Assembly: GCF_016618195.1 (NCBI RefSeq)
Contig: NZ_CP067099.1
Coordinates: forward strand, 2,542,001-2,606,000
From: Providencia manganoxydans
GTDB taxonomy: Bacteria > Pseudomonadota > Gammaproteobacteria > Enterobacterales > Enterobacteriaceae
DNA: 64,000 nt
Reading direction: 5' to 3'
The position numbers were made by a program, and so were the translations under genes. A model generated the notes under the pieces. The model did not search any database. It saw only the letters and a program-made list of their open reading frames with translations, and was not told the DNA's origin. Below, in pieces: positions 16,664 to 26,055 of this stretch (position 1 is its first letter; every line of letters begins with the position of its first letter).

Positions 16664-17599
16664 TTATTTCAATTCACCGATACGTTCTGCTTGGTCTAGG
16701 TTGTCTTTACTGATAATGGTCGGGGCGTAATCAGCGCCTGTAATTTCTTTTTTATCGCGGATATTATCCACTAGTTGTCCCATCGCCATTTTCACCGCAT
16801 AACCTGCTCGTTGATCGGCAGTCACAGCCATCCAACCTTCTTTAATTCGGCCTAGCGCTTCAGGACCTGCATCAAAACCAGTAACGAGTACTTCTCCTGG
16901 TTTAAAGCCTTGCGCACTCAATGCCTCAATTGCCCCTAATGCCATATCATCGTTAGCGGATAAGATCACGTCGGGTTTTTTAGGTAATGAAGGTAGTAAA
17001 CTTTCAGTGATACGCATCCCTTCCGCTCGCATCCAGTTACCATTTTGATCAGCAACTAAACGGTATTTAGTACCACCTTCTTTTAAGCTATCTCGAATAC
17101 CTTTAGTACGTTCAATATTTGAGGATGAACCAGGCTGACCCGTAATTAAAATAAGATCCGCTCCATCAGGAAATTGCTGTTTAACATATTCAGCAATGGC
17201 ATAACCGCCTTTGTAATTATTGGCACCGAAGTGTGGGACTGGTTTTTGTGCATTGATCGTTCTATCAAGTGTCACGACAGGAAGACCCGCGTTTTGAATT
17301 TCAACTACCGCATCAGCAATAGCATTAACATCATTTGGTGAAACAATAAAACCTTGAGCACCACGTGTAATCGCATTCTCAATATCGGCGACTTGTTTCG
17401 GTGAACTGCCTTGGCCGTCTAAAACTTGAATATTAACATCAAGCTCTTTGGCTGTTTTTACCGCAGATTTTTGCATATGAACTTCAAATGGGCTCGCCAA
17501 TGTTGGTGGACTAAAAACGATCTGTTCATTTTTTGCCATCGCCTGCGTCGTTAGCCCAAGAACAGCAACCAGCGCGGTTAATTTCATGATTTTCTTCAT
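16664..17599 (-). CDS. Ribose-type sugar ABC transporter, periplasmic binding protein
   Basis: RbsB/YtfQ-like type I periplasmic binding protein of 311 aa. The signal peptide is about residues 1-22 (MKKIMKLTALVAVLGLTTQAMA). The mature core has SPNDVNAIADAVVEIQNAGLPVVTLDR and the hinge-side VILSANDDMALGAIEALSAQG and VTGFDAG blocks. The start at 17599 is fixed by GGAAGGG 4 nt ahead and by the signal peptide; the frame is open to 17782 but that extension is not signal-like. First gene of the operon. The ligand is probably a pentose, hexose or inositol, not determinable here. Confidence 0.92.
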   Translation of the reverse strand: MKKIMKLTALVAVLGLTTQAMAKNEQIVFSPPTLASPFEVHMQKSAVKTAKELDVNIQVLDGQGSSPKQVADIENAITRGAQGFIVSPNDVNAIADAVVEIQNAGLPVVTLDRTINAQKPVPHFGANNYKGGYAIAEYVKQQFPDGADLILITGQPGSSSNIERTKGIRDSLKEGGTKYRLVADQNGNWMRAEGMRITESLLPSLPKKPDVILSANDDMALGAIEALSAQGFKPGEVLVTGFDAGPEALGRIKEGWMAVTADQRAGYAVKMAMGQLVDNIRDKKEITGADYAPTIISKDNLDQAERIGELK

Positions 17600-18051
17600 T
17601 TTGCCCTTCCCACTGATTATAGATGTGTGTTGTGTAGATTTTCGCCATCCGTTAACAAGGCGATAACATAGATATACAACAATGAAACATATATTCCAAT
17701 TTTTGTTATATGAAAATTTTATTTTTGTTGAGCTGATAACGAAAACAGCGAGAAAGTGCTTAAAAAATGTTAGATGGGTCACGATTTTCTCTGAGGGAGC
17801 GAACCATAGGAGATGATTGACGATAAAAATTTACTTCATACTTTCAATTTTAATGATGATTGAAATTTTCATTTTATTTCTGAACGAATTGATTTCTAGA
17901 ACGAGTTGATATAGCAATAGTTACAATTACATTAATAAATTAAGAATGACTCTTAAATAATTTACTTATTATTTTTTTATTTTTCTATAGTATATCGACA
18001 AGTCAATTGGATTGATTAAATAGCCAGAGCTAATAAATAAAAAGGAATTAT
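17600..18051. other. Divergent promoter region, 452 bp
   Basis: AT-rich gap between the sugar transporter (minus) and the M66 protease gene (plus). I searched for CRP-, LacI- and Fur-like dyads and found none convincing. The protease gene has AAGGA 6 nt before its ATG. Confidence 0.4.
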
Positions 18052-21000
18052 ATGTTAGTTTGTACAATTTGTATTTGCCAAAACCAGCAATCAAGTATTC
18101 TGCCTTCAACTATTGTTGATAATAGTCATTCACAATCATTTCTAAATTTGCAAAATGATAGAATAAATAATGGTCAGCTGAATGAAATATGGCAATATTT
18201 GCTGGAGCATCACACCGTGCTCAAAACATTAGATTTATTATTAAATAACCAAAATTTAAGTAAAAATACTGATAAGGAAAACAAACACTATAGTGCATTG
18301 ATGCTAGAATATAAAAAAGAAATTGGAAAGTTATTTTATTTTAATACCAGTGAGTTCCCAAGCGATATTCAAGGAGAGCTTAAAGGAAATGTATTCTATG
18401 CTCAAAGTAGTATTATTCCAGCAGCTTACCATATAGATGATGATCAGCATCCTCATCTTGTTGCTGATCGTAAAACACTAGTCATTTTTAAGCCACATGT
18501 AAAAATTGAAAATAATGGAAATTTAGAGCTAAAAATACTTAATAAAGATGATGAAGAAATATACTCCGCTAAATTAGCTCCCCCATCAGAGCTACCGAGA
18601 TTACCTAACAATAAGAGTGATTTTATTGAACTAACACCAGACGATTTTTTTATGCCAACTATTTTTGATGCTGATATTAACTCACCTGATCTAGTTAATC
18701 AAATATCTAAAGATCCATCTTATTTAAATCACTTCTTAACTCAAAACACAACGATAAACTTAAACATACATGAAACAAGCTCACCATTTTTTCTATCATT
18801 TGACTCTTTAGCTAAGCATCCAAATAAAAAAATCATTTTTAATATTAAGAATAATGTTGATGCTAAAATAAAATACAATAATAAACTCATCAAAATGGCT
18901 AATGATCGGTCAATTGTTATGGTAAGTGATGCAGACGGTAATTGGCATACTCGTGAAGATGCTCGCTTGTCTCAGCATTATAAACATGCATTAAACCATT
19001 ATACTAAAAATAAAACTCCAGCCTCTTTTGATATAAAGCTTGATTCTAATGAGAAAATTAACAGTTTTTCTAAAAACATTGAATACTTTGATGAGATCCT
19101 GAATAAAAATAATTTAATAAAAATTTCAACTGGAGATGGATATTGGGCGAAAAACTTCAACCTTCCCAATGGAAAAAAATATTCGAACAAAAAAATACTC
19201 TTTTCATCTCAAGCTTCCTTTCATAGCGATATCTCTTATGGTGATAATAAAATCAGAGTTTCTACCGATGAGGAACAATTATTTGTTAGCGATAAAAATG
19301 GAATATGGTCAATAGCAAACAGTAGATATAAAGAAAATATTGACTATTCAAAACCTGATTCATTTTCTATAAAAATAGATAATAACGAACAAATTCAGAA
19401 AATTTCAAAAGATATAGAGCAATTAAATAAAATCATTTCCATAAATGATAGTGTGTCTATATTCACATCTGATGGAAATTGGGCCTCAAAATTTATACTA
19501 GATACAGACCCTAAATTTGCAAATAAGAAAATCTACGTCTCATCCTCTGCCAGCTACAATACTGATATTTATTACGGTGATAAAAAAATCACGATAGAAA
19601 CTAACCAAAGTAAACTATTTGTCTCGGATAAATTTGGTTTTTGGCGCACAATTGAAGATGAAACATTAATTTCTAATGAAGAAGAAATACAATATATTGA
19701 AAATGGTTGGTCTACCATTATTCCTAAAAGTCATATTAAACCAGAAATAAAATTGAGCTTTCACTATAAAAATAAACAAGGCTCATTACCTACAGTTAAA
19801 GTTGGAGCTCCGTCCTCCCTGTTACTGCATACTATTGATATTGGTATGTTAACTCCCTATCGAGATGAATTTAGTTTCCAAGATGATCCTGAATTACATC
19901 GCCAATTTTTGCAGCAGCTCCCCACCAGCCAATTAATAGTAACTAAATATAAACCTGTTCAACTCAATGAAGTTGTTTTACCAAATGGTACTCGCTATAC
20001 ACAAAAATCCGCTGATAACGGTGGAGGACACAGTGGTGATATGCGAGAAAAGATAGCTAAAGATCTTATCTCTGATGGTATTAACTTAGCTAATTATGGT
20101 ATCAATTCCTCAGCACCGAATGAAAATAGTTATTTACCTACGCCGCAAATAACGATCCACAATGCGATTGGTAACTATGATAATGGTGTTCAAGTACATG
20201 GCTGGTCAGGCGGAGCAGGTAAAGCGACGCTTTATAATTCTACTGGAAATGAATTTAGTCATGAGTTAGGTCATAATTTTCAAATAGGACACTACCATAA
20301 AGGGTTTCATGGTGGAGTACATGCGCATGCTAATCATAAAAACTCAACATGGGGATGGGATTCAGATAATAATGTTTTTATTCCCAATTTTGAAAAAGAG
20401 AAAAAAAATGAATTAGTCTATTTAGACGATCGAAACACAACCAATCAGCCCGCGGCTCATCCCTATAAAAAACACACCATGACTAAAGATGCGATGTCAG
20501 GTGGAAAACCTTATGATTCATCTATTAATGCATTTACCCTTTATACACCCGCTACAACGCAATCAATTCAACAATATTTTGAAAATCATATTGAATTTAA
20601 TCAAGATTCGCCAACCGGTTATAAAAAATGGGATCCTAAAACGCAGAAAATGGAAGACTATCAACTTAGCCTAAATATTGTAAAACTGAATATTGAGATT
20701 AAAAATGAAACCAATATTGATCAAAATGAGCTAAATCATTTTTTTAATAACAACGATTATTTAAAGATCCATAGCTATAATGGCCATTACACCCCTAATA
20801 TTTATATCCCTGATGCTACACAGAAGAATAAAGGTAATATTATCGAGGTCTTTAGAGAATCCGACTATAACATGAAAATTCATGTTAATAGTGATAAAAT
20901 AAATATTAAACATGGTGAAAAATTATACTTTAAATCTAATGGGCAATCATGGGAGCAATTATCAAAGGTCATTCATAGCAAGAAACCATATAAACAAGGT

Positions 21001-21345
21001 ATTCCTGTCGTTACCCTAATTGGATATTATGACCCTGAAAATCAACTACAAAATTTTATTACCCCCGCATTAGAAGGCTCGTATGGAATGGTTTATCATC
21101 CAGATGCAGAAAACCAACAAGGCGCATTTTTACGCATAACACTCGCCAATGGGCAAATGATTGATTATAAACTTAATCGATCTAGGGTTGTTAATAATAA
21201 AATGAATAAATTTCATATTAATATTGAACGTAAGCTATCCCCAATAAAAGCAGAATTATTCATTAAAGGAAAATCTATTTTAACTCAAGAGATACAACTG
21301 GATAACGAAGAGCTCACAACCACAATAAATGGTATCACGCAATAA
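18052..21345 (+). CDS. M66 (StcE/TagA-like) zinc metalloprotease with repeat modules
   Basis: A 1097-aa protein whose central domain is peptidase M66, the StcE mucinase family that cleaves heavily O-glycosylated proteins. The catalytic segment reads GNEFSHELGHNFQIGH (His737, Glu738, His741, His747), followed by GGVHAH and STWGWD as in StcE. Position 8 of the metzincin motif, normally Gly, is Gln744. About 65-residue beta-rich modules with a closing SD-x-x-G-x-W occur at about 264-297 (partial), 358-418, 468-530 and, more diverged, 905-965. The N-terminus (MLVCTICICQNQQSS) is not a Sec signal peptide, unlike secreted StcE, so secretion is unexplained. Strongly AT-rich codon use suggests acquired DNA. 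Confidence 0.87.
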   Translation: MLVCTICICQNQQSSILPSTIVDNSHSQSFLNLQNDRINNGQLNEIWQYLLEHHTVLKTLDLLLNNQNLSKNTDKENKHYSALMLEYKKEIGKLFYFNTSEFPSDIQGELKGNVFYAQSSIIPAAYHIDDDQHPHLVADRKTLVIFKPHVKIENNGNLELKILNKDDEEIYSAKLAPPSELPRLPNNKSDFIELTPDDFFMPTIFDADINSPDLVNQISKDPSYLNHFLTQNTTINLNIHETSSPFFLSFDSLAKHPNKKIIFNIKNNVDAKIKYNNKLIKMANDRSIVMVSDADGNWHTREDARLSQHYKHALNHYTKNKTPASFDIKLDSNEKINSFSKNIEYFDEILNKNNLIKISTGDGYWAKNFNLPNGKKYSNKKILFSSQASFHSDISYGDNKIRVSTDEEQLFVSDKNGIWSIANSRYKENIDYSKPDSFSIKIDNNEQIQKISKDIEQLNKIISINDSVSIFTSDGNWASKFILDTDPKFANKKIYVSSSASYNTDIYYGDKKITIETNQSKLFVSDKFGFWRTIEDETLISNEEEIQYIENGWSTIIPKSHIKPEIKLSFHYKNKQGSLPTVKVGAPSSLLLHTIDIGMLTPYRDEFSFQDDPELHRQFLQQLPTSQLIVTKYKPVQLNEVVLPNGTRYTQKSADNGGGHSGDMREKIAKDLISDGINLANYGINSSAPNENSYLPTPQITIHNAIGNYDNGVQVHGWSGGAGKATLYNSTGNEFSHELGHNFQIGHYHKGFHGGVHAHANHKNSTWGWDSDNNVFIPNFEKEKKNELVYLDDRNTTNQPAAHPYKKHTMTKDAMSGGKPYDSSINAFTLYTPATTQSIQQYFENHIEFNQDSPTGYKKWDPKTQKMEDYQLSLNIVKLNIEIKNETNIDQNELNHFFNNNDYLKIHSYNGHYTPNIYIPDATQKNKGNIIEVFRESDYNMKIHVNSDKINIKHGEKLYFKSNGQSWEQLSKVIHSKKPYKQGIPVVTLIGYYDPENQLQNFITPALEGSYGMVYHPDAENQQGAFLRITLANGQMIDYKLNRSRVVNNKMNKFHINIERKLSPIKAELFIKGKSILTQEIQLDNEELTTTINGITQ

Positions 21346-21352
21346 ATTTTTC

Positions 21353-21378
21353 TTACCCCTAGTATTCACTAGGGGTAA
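21353..21378. terminator. Hairpin between the protease and lysozyme-inhibitor genes
   Basis: Perfect 11-bp arms TTACCCCTAGT / ACTAGGGGTAA with an ATTC loop, 8 bp past the protease stop, between convergent genes. Minus-side text continues AAGAAAAATTT. Confidence 0.65.
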
Positions 21379-21437
21379 CTGTAAAATTTCATTTCGCTAT
21401 CGTTCAAACATAATTGTTTGTCATGCGAATATACGCA

Positions 21438-21779
21438 TCAGTTCGATGACTTAACCAGTGTGCACGTACGGCCTTTATCATCAGAAACGCGGTTATTGAC
21501 CACATCGTCTTCAGCAATAGTGGCTAGATTAAATTCATTTTTTCCTCGTGCCCAGATCTGCATATTTTCGCCCACATAACGGGCACCACTGGCGGAAGGA
21601 ACACTTTTTAGCACAATTAACTCATCGCTGTATAACATAGCTGCCGTGTTTTCATCTGGGAAAGAGACTTTTATTTTCTGGCCTTCACAGTTATAAGTAT
21701 CCGTTTTTGCGGCATAAGCTGAAGATGCTGTGAGTGCGGATATCAGCGCTAACGTAGCAACCGAAATAACTTTACGCAT
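21438..21779 (-). CDS. MliC/PliC-family C-type lysozyme inhibitor
   Basis: Exported 113-aa protein: signal peptide at residues 1-23 (ending SSAYA), then the MliC domain with TYNCEGQKIKVSFPDENTAAMLYSDELIVLKSVPSASGARYV and a late Cys (RTCTLV) that can pair with Cys30. No lipobox is present, so it is a soluble periplasmic (PliC-like) form rather than a lipoprotein. Such proteins protect peptidoglycan from host lysozyme. In E. coli mliC lies between pdxH and anmK; that gap is only 24 bp here, so this copy sits at a different locus, next to the M66 gene. Confidence 0.87.
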   Translation of the reverse strand: MRKVISVATLALISALTASSAYAAKTDTYNCEGQKIKVSFPDENTAAMLYSDELIVLKSVPSASGARYVGENMQIWARGKNEFNLATIAEDDVVNNRVSDDKGRTCTLVKSSN

Positions 21780-22000
21780 ACTTGCTCCTTGAATAAATTG
21801 GTTTAATTAAAATTCAACATAAGTATCATAGTAAAGATAGCACTTAGTAACATAATATTCTTCCTTAAATAGACCTTTTTTGTATAATCATTTTATGTCT
21901 TGAGTTATTGATAAGTAATTACACTTATTTCCAAACTGATTAATGACTTATTCAAACAATGCTTTCTCTTGTACAACGGGATCATAATTAAGGAACACAC

Positions 22001-22705
22001 ATGAAAACAATCGGCTTAATTGGGGGAATGAGTTGGGAATCTACACTACTTTATTATAAACAACTTAATGAAGGTGTTAAGAAACAGCTCGGAGGTCTTC
22101 ACTCTGCTAAGATTGTACTTTATAGCGTGGATTTTGCCGAAATTGAACATTTACAAGCAGCGGGACAATGGCAACTTGCCGGACAGTTACTTGCACAGGC
22201 TGGTAAAAATATAGAGCAAGCAGGTGCTGATTTTATCGTCCTTTGCACCAATACCATGCACAAAGTTGCCGAGCAGATTGAGCATAATACCAATATCCCG
22301 TTACTGCACATCGCAGATGCCACTGGTGAACATATTGTTGCTGCTGGAATAAAAACAATTGGCTTACTAGGTACTGCTTTCACAATGGAGCAATCTTTCT
22401 ATAAAAGCCGCCTTCGGGAAAAATATAATTTATCTGTCCTCACACCTTCAGATGAGGATAGGAAGATCATTCATGATATTATTTATCAAGAACTGTGTTT
22501 AGGGAAAATTAATACTCATTCTAAAAAACAATATCAAAGAATTATGGCATCATTGGTGGAGCAAGGTGCTGAAGGGATTATCCTTGGATGCACTGAAATT
22601 ACTCTTCTTGTTGATCAATCTGATACCTCTGTACCACTATTTGATACAACAGCACTACATGCAAGTAAAGCTGTTGATATAGCCTTAAACAAAAAACAGA
22701 GATGA
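22001..22705 (+). CDS. ygeA: Broad-specificity amino-acid racemase YgeA
   Basis: Asp/Glu racemase-fold enzyme of 234 aa, PLP-independent, using two catalytic cysteines. The first is in VLCTNTMHKVAEQIE near residue 82 and the second in ILGCTEITLLV near residue 197. The N-terminus MKTIGLIGGMSWESTLLYYKQLNEG is almost identical to E. coli YgeA, a low-activity racemase of Hse, Met, Leu and others. It makes D-amino acids that can enter peptidoglycan or act as signals. Monocistronic; AAGGA lies 7 nt ahead of the ATG. Confidence 0.92.
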   Translation: MKTIGLIGGMSWESTLLYYKQLNEGVKKQLGGLHSAKIVLYSVDFAEIEHLQAAGQWQLAGQLLAQAGKNIEQAGADFIVLCTNTMHKVAEQIEHNTNIPLLHIADATGEHIVAAGIKTIGLLGTAFTMEQSFYKSRLREKYNLSVLTPSDEDRKIIHDIIYQELCLGKINTHSKKQYQRIMASLVEQGAEGIILGCTEITLLVDQSDTSVPLFDTTALHASKAVDIALNKKQR

Positions 22706-23079
22706 GTTTATAAACCTTTTTATATAACTCATAAAATTCTTTTATTACACAGTGACATGGGCTAAATATAATAAATATAGCTCATTAGATTCCACTATCA
22801 TCAACATCCAATTGAGATCTTCTTTATATGAGTGTATTTACTTATAATTAAAACATGGAAGAGAAAATTTATGTAAACCCTCTAGTTTTAATATCTGTAA
22901 ATATCTAAATTTGATATTTTTTAAGTTAACTTATCTTTTTTTTTATTATTTAATAAAGATTAAATTTCTTAGATATTAAATTTCAATTTTATTAACCCTA
23001 TTTACCAGAAAATGACTATTGAATTACTTGTTTTATATCTGATAATAGTTATTACATTCTATACTTGGAATAAATACTC
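22706..23079. other. Intergenic region, 374 bp, nothing assigned
   Basis: Very AT-rich; no hairpin with a T-run, no ERIC-like copy and no ORF with a ribosome site. It probably contains the promoter of the small XRE gene. Confidence 0.4.
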
Positions 23080-23328
23080 ATGAAATCATCAAAATCTAGA
23101 GGTGTTTCTTTAGGTAAATATATTAAGCAGTTACGTACTTCTCGGAATATTTCAATAACGGCTATGGCTGCTGCATTAAAAATATCTGAAAGTAATTATA
23201 TTCAATACGAATCAGGTACTCTTTCAATTTATGTGGAACACTTAGTGATTATTGCTAGTCTCCTTGATGTCGATATCATCTATTTATTAGAAGCATTTGA
23301 AAATCCTAAAAAAGATATTTGGATCTGA
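23080..23328 (+). CDS. Small XRE-family (Cro/CI-type) regulator
   Basis: An 82-aa helix-turn-helix protein that is nearly all DNA-binding domain: LGKYIKQLRTSRNISITAMAAALKISESNYIQYESGTLSIYVEHLVIIASLLDVD (residues 11-66), written here as one domain. In size and in the phrase following the recognition helix (YESGT) it recalls MrpJ-type fimbria-linked regulators of Proteus and Providencia. However, no fimbrial genes are in the window, so that link is only a suggestion. Monogenic, in an AT-rich island before ttcA. Confidence 0.72.
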   Translation: MKSSKSRGVSLGKYIKQLRTSRNISITAMAAALKISESNYIQYESGTLSIYVEHLVIIASLLDVDIIYLLEAFENPKKDIWI

Positions 23329-23596
23329 GTAAATTCGCTAGCATCAGTGTGTTCCACATAAACATTTAGCTCTACCAACCTCGATGCATGTTTCTAACTA
23401 AAAATAATGCGCCTTCCACCGTTAACCGTATCAAAAGGCACCTTCCTTCTGTTATCATGAGTTCCTTTTTGGTATTTTGCCGTAAATTTGTGCGCTTTAA
23501 CTTAGTCGCTCTGAGAGTTACCATGAGTATAGGCGCCTTCAGGACAATTTATCATCAGTTAATTTATTTATCAGCAACGGTATAGAACAGTAGAAA

Positions 23597-24511
23597 ATGA
23601 ACGCACAGAAAGAACAATATAACTTTAATAAGTTACAAAAAAGATTACGCCGCGATGTAGGGCAAGCTATTGCCGATTTCAACATGATCGAAGACGGCGA
23701 TCGCATTATGGTCTGCTTGTCTGGCGGTAAAGATAGCTATACTCTACTTTCTATCCTACAAAGTTTGCAAAAAAGTGCGCCTATCTCTTTCTCTCTGATT
23801 GCCGTCAATTTAGATCAAAAACAACCTGGTTTTCCTGAACATATTCTTCCTGAGTATCTCGATAAACTGGGTGTTGAATATAAAATAGTTGAAGAAAACA
23901 CCTATGGGATTGTCAAAGAAAAAATTCCTGAAGGAAAAACCACTTGTTCATTGTGCTCTCGCCTACGCAGAGGGATTTTATATCGCACTGCCACTGAACT
24001 TGGTGCAACCAAAATCGCATTAGGCCATCACCGCGATGATATATTGCAAACCTTATTCCTAAATATGTTTTATGGTGGGAAATTAAAAGGTATGCCACCA
24101 AAACTAATGAGTGATGATGGCAAACATATTGTTATCCGCCCTCTTGCTTATTGTCGCGAAAAAGATATTGAGCGTTATTCACAAGCAAAAGCGTTCCCGA
24201 TTATCCCTTGTAACCTTTGTGGTTCACAACCTAACTTGCAACGTCAGGTGATCAAAGATTTACTGCGCGATTGGGATAAACGCTACCCTGGACGTATCGA
24301 AACGATGTTTAGAGCGACACAAAACGTTGTACCATCACACTTATGCGATACAGAACTGTTCGATTTTAAAAATGTATCCCACGGCGGTGAAGTGATTAAT
24401 GGTGGCGACCTTGCCTTTGATCGTGAAGATATCCCTACACAGGTTGAAATTGATGAAGATGACAGACCTGAATTTATGGCTGCGCGTTTAGATATCATCG
24501 AAGTGAAATAA
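23597..24511 (+). CDS. ttcA: tRNA 2-thiocytidine biosynthesis protein TtcA
   Basis: Installs 2-thiocytidine at position 32 of certain tRNAs, ATP- and iron-sulphur-dependent. The 304-aa product has the PP-loop SGGKDS at residues 42-47, the Cys pair C117-x2-C120 ([10 protein letters not shown]) and a third cluster region CNLCGSQ at 205-211, as needed for its [4Fe-4S] cluster. It is followed immediately by a small hairpin and an ERIC-like repeat. Position next to fnrS-zntB matches the E. coli region. Confidence 0.97.
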   Translation: MNAQKEQYNFNKLQKRLRRDVGQAIADFNMIEDGDRIMVCLSGGKDSYTLLSILQSLQKSAPISFSLIAVNLDQKQPGFPEHILPEYLDKLGVEYKIVEENTYGIVKEKIPEGKTTCSLCSRLRRGILYRTATELGATKIALGHHRDDILQTLFLNMFYGGKLKGMPPKLMSDDGKHIVIRPLAYCREKDIERYSQAKAFPIIPCNLCGSQPNLQRQVIKDLLRDWDKRYPGRIETMFRATQNVVPSHLCDTELFDFKNVSHGGEVINGGDLAFDREDIPTQVEIDEDDRPEFMAARLDIIEVK

Positions 24512-24517
24512 TTTTAT

Positions 24518-24533
24518 TGCCACCTTCTGGTGG
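24518..24533 (+). terminator. Hairpin after ttcA
   Basis: GCCACC / GGTGGC with a TTCT tetraloop, 7 bp after the ttcA stop; no T-run, since an ERIC-like copy begins directly after it. Confidence 0.5.
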
Positions 24534-24535
24534 CA

Positions 24536-24630
24536 TATACTGAAAATGACTTATAAAGGCGACTAGCGACACGTAACTATCGCTCTCATACCTGAGCCAA
24601 AGCGCTGCTACTTGAAGTCTAATGAGTCTA
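24536..24630 (+). repeat. ERIC-like repeat, copy L (shortened)
   Basis: About 95 bp, from TATACTGAAAATGACTTATA with AGGCGAC following, to CTTGAAGTCTAATGAGTCTA. Diverged, with the middle deleted relative to full copies. Confidence 0.55.
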
Positions 24631-24640
24631 TTTTGAATGC

Positions 24641-24766
24641 AAAAAAAAGCCGATGTGATATATACATCGGCATTACAGTGGTCAATTATTCTGTATAAGA
24701 ACTCAATATGAGAAAAACTACAATTATGGAGCACAACGTTCATCGCTCAACGTTGCATTCACCTGC
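24641..24766 (-). ncRNA. fnrS: FnrS small RNA
   Basis: Anaerobically induced, Hfq-dependent sRNA that lowers synthesis of aerobic-metabolism and oxidative-stress proteins in E. coli. The minus-strand 5' end GCAGGTGAATGCAACGTTGA is nearly identical to the conserved FnrS 5' regulatory region. The 3' end is an intrinsic terminator, GCCGATGT / ACATCGGC plus eight Ts at 24641-24648. Length is about 126 nt (E. coli 122). Location beside zntB is as in E. coli. An FNR box lies upstream and a -10 (TATTAG) just before the start. Confidence 0.93.
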
Positions 24767-24801
24767 GGAACTAATAGTGCCTTAAAACGACATGCTTTTT
24801 A

Positions 24802-24815
24802 TTGATTTACCTCAA
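24802..24815 (-). promoter_or_regulatory. FNR box for fnrS
   Basis: Minus-strand TTGAGGTAAATCAA matches 9 of 10 fixed bases of TTGAT-N4-ATCAA. Its centre is about 42 bp upstream of the predicted fnrS start, the class II activator position. It overlaps an 18-bp dyad (TTACCTC/GAGGTAA) that is also the only hairpin after zntB. Confidence 0.85.
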
Positions 24816-24846
24816 AAGAGGTAAGGTTAGTCGTAATAACTTATTT

Positions 24847-25830
24847 TTAAAGCCAACGGCTACGTCTCAACCACCAGAAAACCGTACCAATGAGCGCAGC
24901 AAGTAAAAAACAAAATACACTGAAAGCAAATCGGAACTCATTACCGGGGATCCCACCTAAATTGACCCCAAACAACCCAGTCAAAAATGTAGTTGGCAAG
25001 AAAATCATAGCGAGTAATGACATGGTATAAATACGACGATTCATCATCTCAGTCATCATATTGGTAATTTCATCAGACATAATGGCCGTTCGAGATACAA
25101 AGCCGTCTAAATCTTCAATACAGCGCCCTAAACGATCAGAAATCTCCTGTAAACGCCTTCGGTCTGTTTCATCAAGCCACAATAATTTTTCTGTTGTCAT
25201 ACGCGCCAGCATATCCCTCTGCGGTGCCATATAACGACGGATCACAATGATTTGTTTGCGCAATAGTGCCAACTCACCACGCTCAGGGATTTCACCGTTT
25301 AAAATGAAGTCTTCCATTTCAATCAAACGTTCATGTAATGTATCCGTAAAATCGCTGATTTCATCAGTGATCGCATCTGCGACCGCTACCAGCCAATCAC
25401 CCGTGCTTTCAGCGCCAACACCTTCTTGCAAATCGGTTATCACTGTATCCAGTGAATTCACTTTTCTGTGACGACTTGAGATGATTATACGCCCATTAAT
25501 AAATACCCTGAATGCAACTAACTGTTCAGGCCTTTGACCAGCATTGGTATTTAGTGTTTGCAAGGTTAATAAAACACCATCACCAACTCTTAAGATGCGC
25601 CAACGCCCTGCATGGCCACAAAGTGCTGATTTGACCTGTTCATTAAATAATTCTGAGCCTTCGATCCATTTCTCACTATCCCGATTTTTATAATCATAAT
25701 GTAACCAAAATGGATTTTGTTGTGTTGCACTTGCATTCACATCAAGAGGGAAAAAACCGCCATCTCCATTTAACTGAAATGCATGTACAGGGCTAGAGCT
25801 CTGAAATAATGAACCATAGATCAGCGCCAT
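24847..25830 (-). CDS. zntB: ZntB zinc transporter (CorA family)
   Basis: Inner-membrane CorA-superfamily zinc transporter of 327 aa, the same length as E. coli ZntB from the chosen start. A large cytosolic domain (1-265) precedes two C-terminal helices. The GxN-type motif GLFGVNLGGIPGN joins them, and the short tail ends WWLRRSRWL. The start at 25830 has AAGGAG 9 nt ahead; an in-frame ATG 18 bp upstream lies over that site. It is followed by fnrS on the same strand, with a dyad at 24807-24824 as a possible weak terminator. Confidence 0.96.
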   Translation of the reverse strand: MALIYGSLFQSSSPVHAFQLNGDGGFFPLDVNASATQQNPFWLHYDYKNRDSEKWIEGSELFNEQVKSALCGHAGRWRILRVGDGVLLTLQTLNTNAGQRPEQLVAFRVFINGRIIISSRHRKVNSLDTVITDLQEGVGAESTGDWLVAVADAITDEISDFTDTLHERLIEMEDFILNGEIPERGELALLRKQIIVIRRYMAPQRDMLARMTTEKLLWLDETDRRRLQEISDRLGRCIEDLDGFVSRTAIMSDEITNMMTEMMNRRIYTMSLLAMIFLPTTFLTGLFGVNLGGIPGNEFRFAFSVFCFLLAALIGTVFWWLRRSRWL

Positions 25831-26055
25831 GCTGTTGTCTCCTTCCATAAAAATATGTATTAGCTATAGCATAGAGGGAATATAACAGTAATATCAAGAA
25901 AACAACGGTATATTAAGAATTGTGCACTACCCGCTTTCAAATAACGTCATCGCCATTTTCGTTAAATAGCCATACGCAATTTGCCACAAACGAACAATAA
26001 ATTAACATGCGATTGCATTAGTATCACTCAGGTAGTGTTTATTCCTTTTTTGGTC

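Noticed and set aside
23388..23585. 65-codon frame before ttcA
   Set aside because: No ribosome site, sits in the ttcA promoter/leader, and the translation has no recognisable pattern.
24495..24743. Minus-strand 82-codon frame after ttcA
   Set aside because: It overlaps the ttcA end, an ERIC-like repeat and FnrS; those features explain the sequence.
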